Notes under the pieces: generated by a model | What the model saw: the letters and a program-made list of their open reading frames with translations, nothing else | Database searches by the model: none | Told to the model about the DNA's origin: nothing | Shown: piece by piece, positions 24,336-33,038 of the stretch | How the letters are laid out: each line of letters begins with the position of its first letter | How positions within the stretch are numbered: the stretch's first letter is position 1 | NCBI RefSeq assembly: GCF_017876315.1 | Contig: NZ_JAGINU010000001.1 | Location: forward strand, 4,154,001 to 4,218,000 | Length of the DNA stretch: 64,000 nucleotides | Source of the DNA: Pseudonocardia parietis | GTDB lineage: Bacteria > Actinomycetota > Actinomycetes > Mycobacteriales > Pseudonocardiaceae | Direction: 5' to 3' | Position numbers and translations under genes: made by a program

Positions 24336-25553
24336 CTACCCACGCCGGGCGGCCGTGCCGGTGGGACTGTTCTGCTGGCGGCGCAGTTCGGTGACGACCG
24401 TCGAGGTCTTCCCGGCCAGCGCGCCGCCGATCACCCGGTTCAGGCCGGGCACGCGGGACAAGCCGAGCATTCCTCGCCGGACCCACAGGTCGACCGGCCC
24501 GCGCGGCAGGAACCAGCGCACGGCGCGGCGGGCCACCTGCTGCTTCTCCTCGGCCACGGGGCGCCACAGGCGCTCGTACCCGGCCAGTGCGGAGGCGACG
24601 GTCGGTGCACGGTGCAGCTGGTCGGCGAGCACGAACGCGCCCGCGACGCCGAGCGACGCGCCCTGCCCGGCGAGCAGCGACACCGCGTAGCAGGCGTCAC
24701 CGACCAGGACCACCCGTCCGCGGTGCCAGGACGGCATCACGACCTGCGCGACCTGGTCGTAGTACAACTGCTCCGCGGGCGGGCACTGCGCCAGCGCGTC
24801 GGGCACGACCCAGCCCAACGAGCCGTACTCAGCTCGCAACGCCGCCACCGGGTCCTGCGGCAGGGCGGGGTCGTCGGTGCGGTGGACGGCGAACACCGCG
24901 ACCCGGTCGTCGCGCAACCCGTAGAGGCCCAGCTGTCGGTCGATCGTGTCCGTGAGGTGGAACCGGTCCCGCACGCGAGCGTGCAGCGCGGGATCGGTGA
25001 AGCTGAACGCCGCGGTGTGGAAGCCCAGGTGGCGCAGGTAGTCCCGTTCCGGGCCGAAGACCATCGCCCGCACCGCGGAGTGGATGCCGTCCGCCCCGAC
25101 CAGCAGGTCCGCGGTCAGGGTCTCGCCGTCGCGCAGCGTCACCCGGACGCCGTCGGTGCCGGTGTCGTCGATCCGTACCGGGCCGGTCCCGTACCGGATG
25201 CGGACCTCCGCCGGCAGGCTCTCGCGCAGGGCCAGCTCGAGGTCGGGACGCATGATGCTGAGCAGCCTGCCGCCGACGACGTCGGCGAACCGGTCGTAGC
25301 CCAGCCGGCCCCGGGGACGGCCGTCCGCGCCGACGAACGCCGCTTCGTGCACGTGGTAGCCGAGCTCGTGCAGCCGCGGCGCGATCCCCATCGCCTCCGC
25401 CGCGTCGTACCCGGTGCCGAAGAAGTCGATCATGTATCCTTGGGTGCGCGGTCCCGGCGAGCGTTCCAGCACCACGACGTCCCACCCCGCCGTGCACAGC
25501 CGGTTCGCCAGCGCCAGCCCGGCGATGCCGGCTCCGCAGATCACTGCCCTCAT
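24336..25553 (-). CDS. FAD-dependent monooxygenase (PHBH-like)
   Basis: A 405-residue flavoprotein with the FAD motif AVICGAGIAGLALANRLC at residues 3-20. The middle motif LLVGADGIHSAVRAMVFG lies near residue 160. The second FAD motif is GDACYAVSLLAGQGASL near residue 283. It resembles the class that includes 2-polyprenyl-6-methoxyphenol hydroxylases and tetracycline/antibiotic-modifying oxygenases, and could oxidise an aromatic or antibiotic compound. The last 50 residues are basic, with a hydrophobic patch. Its ATG overlaps the tetR stop by 4 bases, so it is the direct partner of that regulator. Confidence 0.9.
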   Translation of the reverse strand: MRAVICGAGIAGLALANRLCTAGWDVVVLERSPGPRTQGYMIDFFGTGYDAAEAMGIAPRLHELGYHVHEAAFVGADGRPRGRLGYDRFADVVGGRLLSIMRPDLELALRESLPAEVRIRYGTGPVRIDDTGTDGVRVTLRDGETLTADLLVGADGIHSAVRAMVFGPERDYLRHLGFHTAAFSFTDPALHARVRDRFHLTDTIDRQLGLYGLRDDRVAVFAVHRTDDPALPQDPVAALRAEYGSLGWVVPDALAQCPPAEQLYYDQVAQVVMPSWHRGRVVLVGDACYAVSLLAGQGASLGVAGAFVLADQLHRAPTVASALAGYERLWRPVAEEKQQVARRAVRWFLPRGPVDLWVRRGMLGLSRVPGLNRVIGGALAGKTSTVVTELRRQQNSPTGTAARRG

Positions 25554-26131
25554 GGTCCGTCCTCCTGTCGTTCGGTCGTCACCAGCGTCCGGCGGATGAC
25601 CGGGCGTACCGCGGCCGCCGAGAGCGTCGGATCGAGCGCCTGCTGGAGCACCAGGCCGTCGATCGCCGCGCACAGCACGGCCGCCGTGCTCTCGGGATCC
25701 GCGAGCCCGAGCTCGGCGAGCCTGATGGCCAGGCCGCTGCGGAACTGCGCGATCACCTCCGCGACACCGGCGCGCAGCTCGGGGTCGCGGGTCGCCGCGA
25801 GATACGTCTCGACGAACAGCACCGACACCGGGTCGGTCCCGGAGTAGGCGCCGAGCGAGGCGACCAGCGCCTCCGCGAGCTCGCCCGGATCACCGGCCCC
25901 GGCCAGCAGCGGGCCCGTCTCGACGGTCACCCGGTGCATCACCGCGATCGCGGCCCGGGACAGCAGTTCCTGCACGGACGTGAAGTGGTAGTGCACCAGC
26001 CCGGGCGCCACCCCGGCCCGTTCCGCGACGGCGCGGGTGCTCACCGCCGCCCATCCCCGCTCGGCGATCAGCTCCGCGGCGGCGTCGAGAAGACGCTGCC
26101 GTACCTCGTGTCCTCGCTGCGCAGACGTCAT
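25550..26131 (-). CDS. TetR family transcriptional regulator
   Basis: A 193-residue TetR protein. The helix-turn-helix spans about residues 9-52 (RQRLLDAAAELIAERGWAAV, then AGVAPGLVHYHFTSVQELL), followed by a helical ligand-binding domain. It is coupled by a 4-base overlap to the flavin monooxygenase gene. A perfect 20-bp palindrome lies 45-64 bases upstream of its start in the promoter it shares with the divergent hydrolase gene. Autoregulation and release by the oxygenase substrate are the likely logic (inference). Confidence 0.92.
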   Translation of the reverse strand: MTSAQRGHEVRQRLLDAAAELIAERGWAAVSTRAVAERAGVAPGLVHYHFTSVQELLSRAAIAVMHRVTVETGPLLAGAGDPGELAEALVASLGAYSGTDPVSVLFVETYLAATRDPELRAGVAEVIAQFRSGLAIRLAELGLADPESTAAVLCAAIDGLVLQQALDPTLSAAAVRPVIRRTLVTTERQEDGP

Positions 26132-26156
26132 CCGCGAACCCCTCGGTCACTCGCCC

Positions 26157-26195
26157 TGGGCGATTGCCCAAATCTAGCGTACGCCTGCGTACGCT
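26157..26195. promoter_or_regulatory. Palindromic TetR operator
   Basis: AGCGTACG and CGTACGCT, separated by CCTG (26176-26195), form a perfect inverted repeat between divergent tetR and hydrolase genes. A smaller inverted repeat, TGGGC-GATT-GCCCA (26157-26170), lies beside it. Confidence 0.6.
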
Positions 26196-26283
26196 GCGCG
26201 AAAACCCGTGGGCGGACCAGGTCGACCGCGGCTACCTTTCCGGCAGCCGTGCGTGAGATCGAGGAGGTGGCACAGGCACGACC

Positions 26284-27015
26284 ATGCGATTCACGTCGGA
26301 ACGGCGCATCGACGACGGCGTCGGAGAACGCGCGTTCACCCTCGGCGAGATCCCCGGAATCCTGTGGACGCCCGGATCCGCCTCCGCACCGGCCCCGCTG
26401 ATCCTGCTCGGCCATCCCGGCGGGCTGCCCGCGATGTACCCCCGCCTGGTCGCCAGGGCCCGCTCCTGCGCGGCGGAGGGCTTCGCCGCAGCCACCATCG
26501 AGCTGCCTTGGAGCGGTGATCGGCCCCGTTCCGCCGCCGCCGAGCAGGCCCGCGCCGATCTGCGCCGGGCGCTGGAGGCCGGCGAGCCGGTCGACGACGA
26601 GATCATCGACCGGCTCGTGCTCCCGCTGGTCGACCGAGCGGTCCCGGAATGGCGGGCCACCCTGGACGCCCTCCTCGCACTGCCCGGGATCGGCGGCCCC
26701 GTCGGGTACGCCGGAGGAGTGATCGGCATCGGCATCCGGCTGGCGGTGGTCGAGCCGCGCATCGCGGCCGCCCTCCTGTTCGCCGGGAGCTTCGTGCCGC
26801 GCACCCTGTTCGAGGAGGCGCGGCAGGTCACCGTTCCGTTGCAGGTCCTGCTGCAGTGGGACGACGAGGGAAACGACCGGCAGATGGCCCTGGACCTGTT
26901 CGACGCCTTCGGCAGCAGGGAGAAGACGCTGCACGCCAACATGGGCGGCCACACCGGCGTCCCGCAGTTCGAGGGGGACGCCGGGAACCGGTTCTTCGCC
27001 CGGCACCTGAGGTGA
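26284..27015 (+). CDS. Alpha/beta hydrolase-like protein with altered nucleophile elbow
   Basis: The 243-residue protein resembles dienelactone-hydrolase-like alpha/beta hydrolases. GHPGG (about residues 41-45) is the oxyanion-hole motif, LLQWDDEGND supplies the acid region, and NMGGHTGVP the likely catalytic His. Where relatives have G-x-S-x-G in the strand-turn-helix (GYWGLSMG), this protein reads GYAGGVIG. The nucleophilic Ser thus seems to be replaced by Val, suggesting loss or change of hydrolase activity. The ATG is 15 bases after GAGGAGG, a poor spacing. It diverges from the tetR operon across a palindromic operator. Confidence 0.78.
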   Translation: MRFTSERRIDDGVGERAFTLGEIPGILWTPGSASAPAPLILLGHPGGLPAMYPRLVARARSCAAEGFAAATIELPWSGDRPRSAAAEQARADLRRALEAGEPVDDEIIDRLVLPLVDRAVPEWRATLDALLALPGIGGPVGYAGGVIGIGIRLAVVEPRIAAALLFAGSFVPRTLFEEARQVTVPLQVLLQWDDEGNDRQMALDLFDAFGSREKTLHANMGGHTGVPQFEGDAGNRFFARHLR

Positions 27016-27789
27016 TCAGGGGTGGGCGTCCTCGGTGACCGGGCCGGTCGGGTGCTGGGGGATGTCGCGGCCGAAGCGGTGCGACACGCCCCAGCAGGTC
27101 ACCCGCCACAGGGCCTCGGCGACGATCGCGCCGTTCATCTTCGAGGCGCCGCGCTCCCGCTCGGTGAAGGTGATCGGCACCTCGTGCACCCGGAAGCCCG
27201 CCTGCACGGCGCGCCAGGCCATGTCGACCTGGAAGCAGTAGCCCTGCGAGGCGACGTTGTCGAGCTTCAGCTGCTCGAGCACGGCGCGGCGGTACACCCG
27301 GTACCCGCCGGTGATGTCGCGGATCGGGACGCCGAGGGCGAGGCGGGAGTACAGGTTCCCGCCGCGGGAGAGCATCTCGCGGTGCCACGGCCAGTCCACG
27401 ACCCGGCCGCCGGGCACGTAACGGGAGCCGAGGACGACGTCGGCGTCCTCCAGCGCGGTCAGCAGGGCCGGGAGGTCCTCGGGGGCGTGCGAGCCGTCGG
27501 CGTCCATCTCGACCACGACCTGGTGCTCACCGGTCAGCGCGTGCCGGAAGCCGTCGAGGTAGGCAGCACCGAGACCGGCCTTGCCCACCCGGTGCAGCAC
27601 CCGCACCCGGTCGTCGGCGGCGGCCAGCTCGTCGGCCAGCTCACCGGTGCCGTCCGGGCTCGCGTCGTCGACGACGAGGACGTCCGCGTCCGGGACCGAG
27701 GCGTGCAGCCGCGCCACCGCGGGGCCGAGGTTCTCCCGCTCCTCGTAGGTCGGCACGACGACCAGCACCGGGCCCGGTGGTTCAGCCAT
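27016..27789 (-). CDS. ppm1: Polyprenol monophosphomannose synthase
   Basis: This GT2 glycosyltransferase transfers mannose from GDP-mannose to polyprenyl phosphate, giving the donor for lipomannan and for protein O-mannosylation. The 257-residue protein has VVPTYEERENL, the nucleotide-binding DDASPDGTGE, EMDADGSHAPEDLP with the metal-binding DAD, GSRYVPGG and the ITGGYRVYRR loop. It has no membrane anchor of its own. Its start overlaps the end of lnt by 8 bases. In Mycobacterium tuberculosis the two are fused in one protein (Ppm1), so here they are separate but coupled. Confidence 0.95.
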   Translation of the reverse strand: MAEPPGPVLVVVPTYEERENLGPAVARLHASVPDADVLVVDDASPDGTGELADELAAADDRVRVLHRVGKAGLGAAYLDGFRHALTGEHQVVVEMDADGSHAPEDLPALLTALEDADVVLGSRYVPGGRVVDWPWHREMLSRGGNLYSRLALGVPIRDITGGYRVYRRAVLEQLKLDNVASQGYCFQVDMAWRAVQAGFRVHEVPITFTERERGASKMNGAIVAEALWRVTCWGVSHRFGRDIPQHPTGPVTEDAHP

Positions 27790-29476
27790 TCTCGTCCTTC
27801 CCCGCCCGTACACGCCGCCGCGGCGACCCTGCCTCACCACGCTCCCGACGCGCCGCCGCGAAGGCGAGTCCGGCTGCGAGCAGACCGACGATCGTCAGGG
27901 TCCACTCCGGCCCGGAGCGCAGGCGTGCGGACAGCGTAGTCGTCGTGCGGAGGTCGACGCGATCGACCAGGACGCCGGGGACGAACTGACCGGTCCGGTC
28001 GGTGACGGTGCCGTCGGGGGTGATCATCCCGGACACCCCGCTGGTGGTCACGACGACGACCGGGCGGTCGAACTCCACCGCGCGGACCCGGGACATCGCC
28101 ATCTGCTGGTAGGTCATCTCGGTGAGGCCGAACGTGGCGTTGTTGCTCGGGACGGCGAGCAGCTGGGCACCCGCCGCGACGGCGTCACCGAAGGCGTCGT
28201 CGAAGGCGATCTCCCAGCAGATCGCGACCGCGGTCGGCACCCCGGCGAGATCGACCAGGCCGTCCCCGCCACCGGGGACGAAGAACCCGGCGCGATCGAC
28301 ATACTCGGAGAAGAGCCGGAAGAACGACCGCCACGGCATGTACTCGCCGAACGGCTGGATGCGGCGCTTGTCCTGCCGGTCGACGACGCCGGTGCCGGCC
28401 TCCCAGACCAGCGCGGCGTTGCTGGTGGTCCGGTCCGGGTTGACCAGCACCGCACCGACCATGATCGGGGCGCGGATCGCGCGGGCCGCGGCGTCGATCC
28501 GGGCGGCGGCGTCGGGGTTGCGCAGCGGGTCGATGTCCGAGGAGTTCTCCGGCCAGATCACGAGATCGGGCTGTGGTCTGTTGCCGGCCGCGACCTCGGC
28601 GGCGAGGTTCTCGGTCTCGCGGGCGTGGTTGTCGAGCACGGCGCGGCGCTGGGAGTTGAAGTCGAGGCCGAGCCGGGGGACGTTGCCCTGGATCGCGGCC
28701 ACGGTGACGGTGCGGGCCTGCTCGCCGGGGGTGGGCGGGACCAGCGACGCCAGCGGCCCGGCCACGGCGACGAGTACCAGCAGCACGAGCGGGACCGCGA
28801 CAGCACGCGCCCATCCCGGTGCGGTGTCCGGCTCGCCGGGGGCGGCCCGCGCAGCGGTCCCGCGGCGCACCAGACGGCGCAGGAGCTCGGCGACCGCGAG
28901 GCCCGCCAGGACGGTGACGAAGCCCAGCAGCGGCACCCCGCCGATCGCGGCGACCGGCAGCAGCGGCGACTCGGGCTGGCCGAACCCGACCCGGCCCCAC
29001 GGGAACCCGCCGAACGGGACGCTGCCACGCAGCAGCTCCCCACCGATCCACAGCGCCGCCGCCCACACCGGCCAGAGCGCTCCGAGCCGACCGGGTACCC
29101 GCGACACCAGCGCGATCAGCGCACCGGTCAGGCCGAAGAACAGCGACTCGAACACCGACAGCGCCACCCAGGGCAGCGTCTGCACCAGCGAACCGACCCA
29201 CACCAGCAGCGGCAGCAGGAACCCGAGCCCGAACGCGAACCCGGCGAGGAACCCGCGGCCCGGGCGGGCGTCGCGCAGCACCAGCCCGAGCAGGGCGAAC
29301 GCCGGCAGGACCAGCCACCACAGGCCGTCGCGGGGCGGGAACGACAGGTAGAGCAGGACCCCGCCGAGCAGGGCCACACCCGCCGCGACGCCGGAGTCGA
29401 GCCACCGCCGCGACCGGCTCGGCGCACCGTCACCGGTCACCGCTGCGCCGGCCGGGGGAACGAGCGAGGAGGCCAC
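27782..29476 (-). CDS. lnt: Apolipoprotein N-acyltransferase
   Basis: Lnt adds the third acyl chain to the N-terminal Cys of lipoproteins on the outer face of the membrane. The N-terminal 230 residues hold several membrane helices, including GGELLRGSVPFGGFPWGRVG. The carbon-nitrogen hydrolase domain carries the catalytic Glu in WPENSSDIDP, the Lys in DKRRIQPFGEYMPWR and the Cys in ICWEIAFDD. A last helix lies near residue 535, before a basic tail. The GTG at 29476 lies 7 bases after TAGGCT and is probably leaderless; a GTG 12 codons further in is possible. In mycobacteria this partner activates Ppm1. Confidence 0.94.
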   Translation of the reverse strand: MASSLVPPAGAAVTGDGAPSRSRRWLDSGVAAGVALLGGVLLYLSFPPRDGLWWLVLPAFALLGLVLRDARPGRGFLAGFAFGLGFLLPLLVWVGSLVQTLPWVALSVFESLFFGLTGALIALVSRVPGRLGALWPVWAAALWIGGELLRGSVPFGGFPWGRVGFGQPESPLLPVAAIGGVPLLGFVTVLAGLAVAELLRRLVRRGTAARAAPGEPDTAPGWARAVAVPLVLLVLVAVAGPLASLVPPTPGEQARTVTVAAIQGNVPRLGLDFNSQRRAVLDNHARETENLAAEVAAGNRPQPDLVIWPENSSDIDPLRNPDAAARIDAAARAIRAPIMVGAVLVNPDRTTSNAALVWEAGTGVVDRQDKRRIQPFGEYMPWRSFFRLFSEYVDRAGFFVPGGGDGLVDLAGVPTAVAICWEIAFDDAFGDAVAAGAQLLAVPSNNATFGLTEMTYQQMAMSRVRAVEFDRPVVVVTTSGVSGMITPDGTVTDRTGQFVPGVLVDRVDLRTTTTLSARLRSGPEWTLTIVGLLAAGLAFAAARRERGEAGSPRRRVRAGKDENG

Positions 29477-29532
29477 GCCCGCGAGCCTACGACGGGCACC
29501 GTGAGCCCCCGGTGATCGCCTCGCAGCCGCGG

Positions 29533-30366
29533 TCAGCGGGCGCCGGCGAGGAGGTGGGCGTTGCCGAGGGCGTCGAGGACGCCGGGGGGCTGCGCGACGC
29601 CGCCGCGCAGGAACCACTCGTAGCCGTAGGCCGCGGCGAACGTCTCGGCGGGCACCGTGGCCGGGTCGATCTGGCTGCTGTGCGCGAGCATCGCCTCCCG
29701 CTTGGTGCTCAGGTCCGCGTCGGTCCCGCGCACGGCGACGGCGATCTCCACGGTGACCCGGCCGAACCCGACGCCGGCGGCGCGGGCGGCGCCGTGCACG
29801 AGGTGCCCGTCGCGGGCCGAGAGCGCGAGGTGCTCGCGGTCGACGGTCATCCGGTAGCCGTCGGCACCGGTGAGGGCGACGGCCACGGCGCCGGCGGCGT
29901 GCGCGGCGCGGTGGTCGGGATGGCCGTAGATGCCGGCGTCGTCGTCGTGGATGACGGTGCCCGCACCCTCGGCGTCGACCAGCTCGGCGATCCGGCGCCC
30001 GAGCAGGACGGGATCGGCCCCGGCCAGCGCCCGCGGGTGCCGGGTGCCGGGGCCACCGGGCAGGCCGGAGTCGCGATGACCGAGCAGCACGAGGCGGGAG
30101 ACGCCGAGCAGCGCGGCGGCGTCCTCGAGCTCGCGGCGGCGCCGGTCGGTGATGTCCTCCCCCGGTGCCAGCGGTACCCGGGAGCCGCCGAGGTCGCCGC
30201 CGGTGGCCATGACCAGTACGACGCGGGCGCCGGCGTCGGCCAGGCGGCGCAGGGTCAGGCCGGTGAAGATCGACTCGTCGTCGGGGTGGGCGTGCAGGGC
30301 GAGCACGGTCTCGCCGGACAGATCGGAGCCTGGCAGATCGGAATTGTGCAGATCGGAATTGTGCAC
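29533..30366 (-). CDS. PIG-L/LmbE family zinc deacetylase
   Basis: A 277-residue protein of the family that de-N-acetylates GlcNAc-containing substrates such as mycothiol precursors. The zinc motif AHPDDE lies near residue 26, ATGGDLGG and RRRELEDAAALLGV follow, and HPDHRAAH near residue 155 gives the other ligand. The substrate is not clear: it lacks close resemblance to MshB or Mca in the parts I can judge. The N-terminus is unusual, made of three near-identical five-residue units (HNSDL, HNSDL, PGSDL) encoded by a 15-base tandem repeat. The true start could lie inside or after it. Confidence 0.85.
   Translation of the reverse strand: MHNSDLHNSDLPGSDLSGETVLALHAHPDDESIFTGLTLRRLADAGARVVLVMATGGDLGGSRVPLAPGEDITDRRRRELEDAAALLGVSRLVLLGHRDSGLPGGPGTRHPRALAGADPVLLGRRIAELVDAEGAGTVIHDDDAGIYGHPDHRAAHAAGAVAVALTGADGYRMTVDREHLALSARDGHLVHGAARAAGVGFGRVTVEIAVAVRGTDADLSTKREAMLAHSSQIDPATVPAETFAAAYGYEWFLRGGVAQPPGVLDALGNAHLLAGAR
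30319..30363. repeat. 15-base tandem repeat at the PIG-L gene start
   Basis: CAGATCGGAATTGTG occurs twice in perfect tandem (30334-30348, 30349-30363), preceded by a diverged copy (30319-30333). It encodes repeated NSDL-type units if translated. Confidence 0.8.
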
Positions 30367-30611
30367 CTGGGTGATCGCTTCGCGTGCGGGGCCAGCGGGG
30401 GCCGGTTCGACGGGGACCGGAGACGGGTCGGTACCCGGGACGCGGAAGCGGAGAGCGTCAGCCGCGCGGGTACGGACCCGGACGACAGCAACACGCGGCG
30501 GCGCGCAGCTCGGCGCGCGCGGCGGCGGTCGTCGGGGCGATCACGCGGCACATCATGGCAGGGCCGCCGTCGCGGGGCCACGCCGGGCCCCTGCGACAAC
30601 GGCCACACGAA

Positions 30612-30812
30612 TCAGTAGTCCGTCTTGGGCATGATGATCCACAGCACGATGTAGATCACGAACTGCGGGCCGGGGAGCAGGCAGGACAGCACGAACAGCA
30701 GGCGGACCGTGTTGCGTCCCAGCCCGAACCGGTCGGCGAGGCCGGCGCACACCCCCGCGATCACCTTCCCGTTGCGCGGGCGGACGAGACTGCGGGACTG
30801 CGGCATGTTCAC
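30612..30812 (-). CDS. PspC domain membrane protein
   Basis: A 66-residue PspC (phage-shock protein C-like) protein: RNGKVIAGVCAGLADRFGLG followed by one membrane helix (VRLLFVLSCLLPGPQFVIYIVLWIIMP). PspC proteins sit in the cytoplasmic membrane and in some bacteria signal envelope stress. I prefer the GTG at 30812, 5 bases after AAGGAG, over the ATG two codons later. It stands alone between a 245-base gene-free stretch (30367-30611) and the terminator of the peptidase gene. Confidence 0.88.
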   Translation of the reverse strand: MNMPQSRSLVRPRNGKVIAGVCAGLADRFGLGRNTVRLLFVLSCLLPGPQFVIYIVLWIIMPKTDY

Positions 30813-30861
30813 CGTGGCTCCTTCGGACGTTCGGTACGTACACCTCACAGCCTGGCAGGAG

Positions 30862-30903
30862 CGGAGGCGGTTCCGCTCGGGGAACACCCCGGAACCGCCT
30901 CCG
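30862..30903 (-). terminator. Terminator of the M24 peptidase gene
   Basis: Perfect 13-bp arms (30862-30874, 30891-30903) are extended by an inner GGGG-AACA-CCCC stem. On the minus strand it begins 10 bases after the peptidase stop. Confidence 0.75.
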
Positions 30904-30912
30904 GGTTTGCCC

Positions 30913-32040
30913 TCACAGCACGGTCAGCTCACGCGGGTTGGTGTTGAGCCGCTCCACGCCGCCCGCGGTGACGACGACGATGTCCTCGATCCGCGCCCCC
31001 CACTTCCCCGACTGGTAGATGCCGGGTTCGATGGAGAACGCCATGCCCTCCTCCAGCACGAGCTCGTTCCCGCCGACGATGTAGGGCTCCTCGTGCACGT
31101 CGAGCCCGATGCCGTGCCCGGTCCGGTGGATGAAGTGCTCGCCGTGCCCGGCGGCGGCGATGTGCTCGCGGGCGGCGCGGTCGATCTCGGACGCGGTCAC
31201 GCCCGGCTTCACCGCGCCCACCGCACGCTCCTGGGCCTCCTGCAGCACCGCGTAGGTCGCCTTCACCTGCGGGTCAGGCTCGCCGCCGACCGCGTAGGTG
31301 CGGGTGCAGTCGGAGTTGTAGCCGCCCGGCAGCGGGCCGCCGATGTCGATGACGACCACGTCGCCGGCCTCGATCACCCGGTCCGACACGTCGTGGTGTG
31401 GGCTGGCGCCGTTCGGGCCCGAGCCGACGATGACGAACGCGGCCTCGGTGTGGCCCTCGGCGAGGATCGCGGCGGTGACGTCGGCGGCGACCTCGGCCTC
31501 GGTACGGCCCGGCTGCAGCCACTCGCCCATCCGGGCGTGCACCCGGTCGATGGCCGCGCCGGCGGCGCGGAGTGCGGCGATCTCGCCGGCGTCCTTGCGC
31601 ATCCGCAGCTCGCGCAGCACGGAACCGGCCAGTGCCTGCGGGACCTCCGGGAATGCGGCGCGCAGGCCGAGCACGTGGCGGGCCGCCATGTCGTCGTCCA
31701 CCGACATCCGGGTCGGGCCGCCGGCCAGGTCGCTGACCAGCAGGTACGGGTCCTCGCCGTCGGTCCAGGTGACGAGGTCGATGCCGAGGGCCTCCAGCGG
31801 GACGTTCGCGAAGCCGGGTGCCTCCAGCGACGGGACGACCAGCGCGGGCGGGGCGCGGTGCCCGGCCGCCGGGACGATCAGGCAGGTCAGCCGCTCGTGG
31901 GAGGACCCGTCGAAACCGGTCAGGTAGCGCAGGTCGGTGCCCGGGGTCAGGAAGAGCACGTCGGTGCCCTGCTCGGCGGCGTGCTCACCTGCCCGGCGCA
32001 GCCGGTCGGCGAGCAGCTCGGTGGGGACGGCGTCGGTCAT
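30913..32040 (-). CDS. M24 family Xaa-Pro aminopeptidase/dipeptidase (PepE/PepQ-like)
   Basis: A 375-residue pita-bread metallopeptidase that cleaves X-Pro bonds. All five metal ligands are seen: two Asp in VVIDIGGPLPGGYNSDCTRTY, His in HRTGHGIGLDVHEEPY, Glu in FSIEPGIY and Glu in ARIEDIVVV. The N-terminal creatinase-like domain (residues 1-140) contains TDLRYLTGFDGSSHERL. The order peptidase then 5'-3' exonuclease matches Rv2089c-Rv2090 of M. tuberculosis. The ATG is 7 bases after TACGCT, so it is probably leaderless. Confidence 0.94.
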   Translation of the reverse strand: MTDAVPTELLADRLRRAGEHAAEQGTDVLFLTPGTDLRYLTGFDGSSHERLTCLIVPAAGHRAPPALVVPSLEAPGFANVPLEALGIDLVTWTDGEDPYLLVSDLAGGPTRMSVDDDMAARHVLGLRAAFPEVPQALAGSVLRELRMRKDAGEIAALRAAGAAIDRVHARMGEWLQPGRTEAEVAADVTAAILAEGHTEAAFVIVGSGPNGASPHHDVSDRVIEAGDVVVIDIGGPLPGGYNSDCTRTYAVGGEPDPQVKATYAVLQEAQERAVGAVKPGVTASEIDRAAREHIAAAGHGEHFIHRTGHGIGLDVHEEPYIVGGNELVLEEGMAFSIEPGIYQSGKWGARIEDIVVVTAGGVERLNTNPRELTVL

Positions 32041-32131
32041 GGTCCGCAGCGTAGGCGGGCACAGGGGGTGTGCGCCCGCGACCCGGCGCGGCCCGCGCCA
32101 CGGCGTCGGCGGCCGGTCGGCCGGGCGCACG

Positions 32132-32983
32132 TCACGGCGTGTCGAGCGTGGTGGGGTCGGCGGTGACGGTGCCCGCGAGGTCGACGACCTTGACGTTGAG
32201 GTCCTGGGAGGTGCGGCGCAGCACCTCGAACGCCTGGTCGGCGGTCAGGCCGCGGCGGGTCATCAGGATCCCCTTGGCCTGCCCGATCACGTCCCGGGAG
32301 GCGATCGCCTGCCGCAGCTGCGTCTCCTGGAGCCCGGCCATCGACACCGCGCCGCAGACCGCCAGGGCCAGGGACGCATGGGTGGCGAGCAGCAGCATCC
32401 GGTCCCGGTCGGCGGGGACGAACGCGGTCGCGGGACGGGCGTAGACGTTGAGCGCGCCGGACAGCCGGGGCGGCTGCGCGTCCGGGAGCAGTGCGGTGGC
32501 CAGCACGGAGCGGTACCCGAACCGGGTGGCGGCCTCGGCGAACTCCGGCCAGCGCCCGTCGCTGCGCAGGTCGTCGGCGACGGCGAGGGCCGGTCCGTCG
32601 GCGCGGGCGGACTCGACGCACGGCCCGCGGCCACTGCGGTACTGGGCCTCGTCGATGTCGGACGCGGCCGGGCCGGTCTCGATCGGCGTGTGGAAGCGGC
32701 CGTCGACGTCGCGCAGGGTGACGCTCACGAGGTCCGCGGCCGGGACGACCCGGCGCGCCGCGGCGGCGACCCGCGCGAGGATGTCGGCGACGGAGCCGGA
32801 GGCCAGCAGCGCGGTGGTCAGCTCCGCGAACTCGCGGGCGAGCGGCCCGGCGTCGCCCAGGCCGCCCTCGGCGTACCCCGGACCGTCCCCGGCCCGGACG
32901 AACCGCGCGCGCTCCTCGGCCCACGCCTGCTCGCCACGACCGGGCCGGGCCGTCCCACTGTGCTCCACCGGCTCATGATGCAC
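32132..32983 (-). CDS. GAF-ANTAR RNA-binding regulator
   Basis: The 283-residue protein has a GAF sensory domain at about residues 55-200 (containing SVTLRDVDGRFHTPI and SGRGPCVESARADG). A C-terminal ANTAR domain (about 215-270) contains ASRDVIGQAKGILMTRRGLTADQAFEVLRRTS. ANTAR domains bind paired hairpins in RNA and antagonise transcription termination. The start is uncertain: a GTG at 32983 was used, and another lies 5 codons on. Longer options would run into the divergent exonuclease gene. No ANTAR-type twin hairpin was recognised nearby. Confidence 0.85.
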   Translation of the reverse strand: MHHEPVEHSGTARPGRGEQAWAEERARFVRAGDGPGYAEGGLGDAGPLAREFAELTTALLASGSVADILARVAAAARRVVPAADLVSVTLRDVDGRFHTPIETGPAASDIDEAQYRSGRGPCVESARADGPALAVADDLRSDGRWPEFAEAATRFGYRSVLATALLPDAQPPRLSGALNVYARPATAFVPADRDRMLLLATHASLALAVCGAVSMAGLQETQLRQAIASRDVIGQAKGILMTRRGLTADQAFEVLRRTSQDLNVKVVDLAGTVTADPTTLDTP

Positions 32984-33038
32984 ACCCGGGCGCCGGTGCG
33001 GCTCGCCGCCGCCGCCGCGGATGCCAGACTCTGCGACC

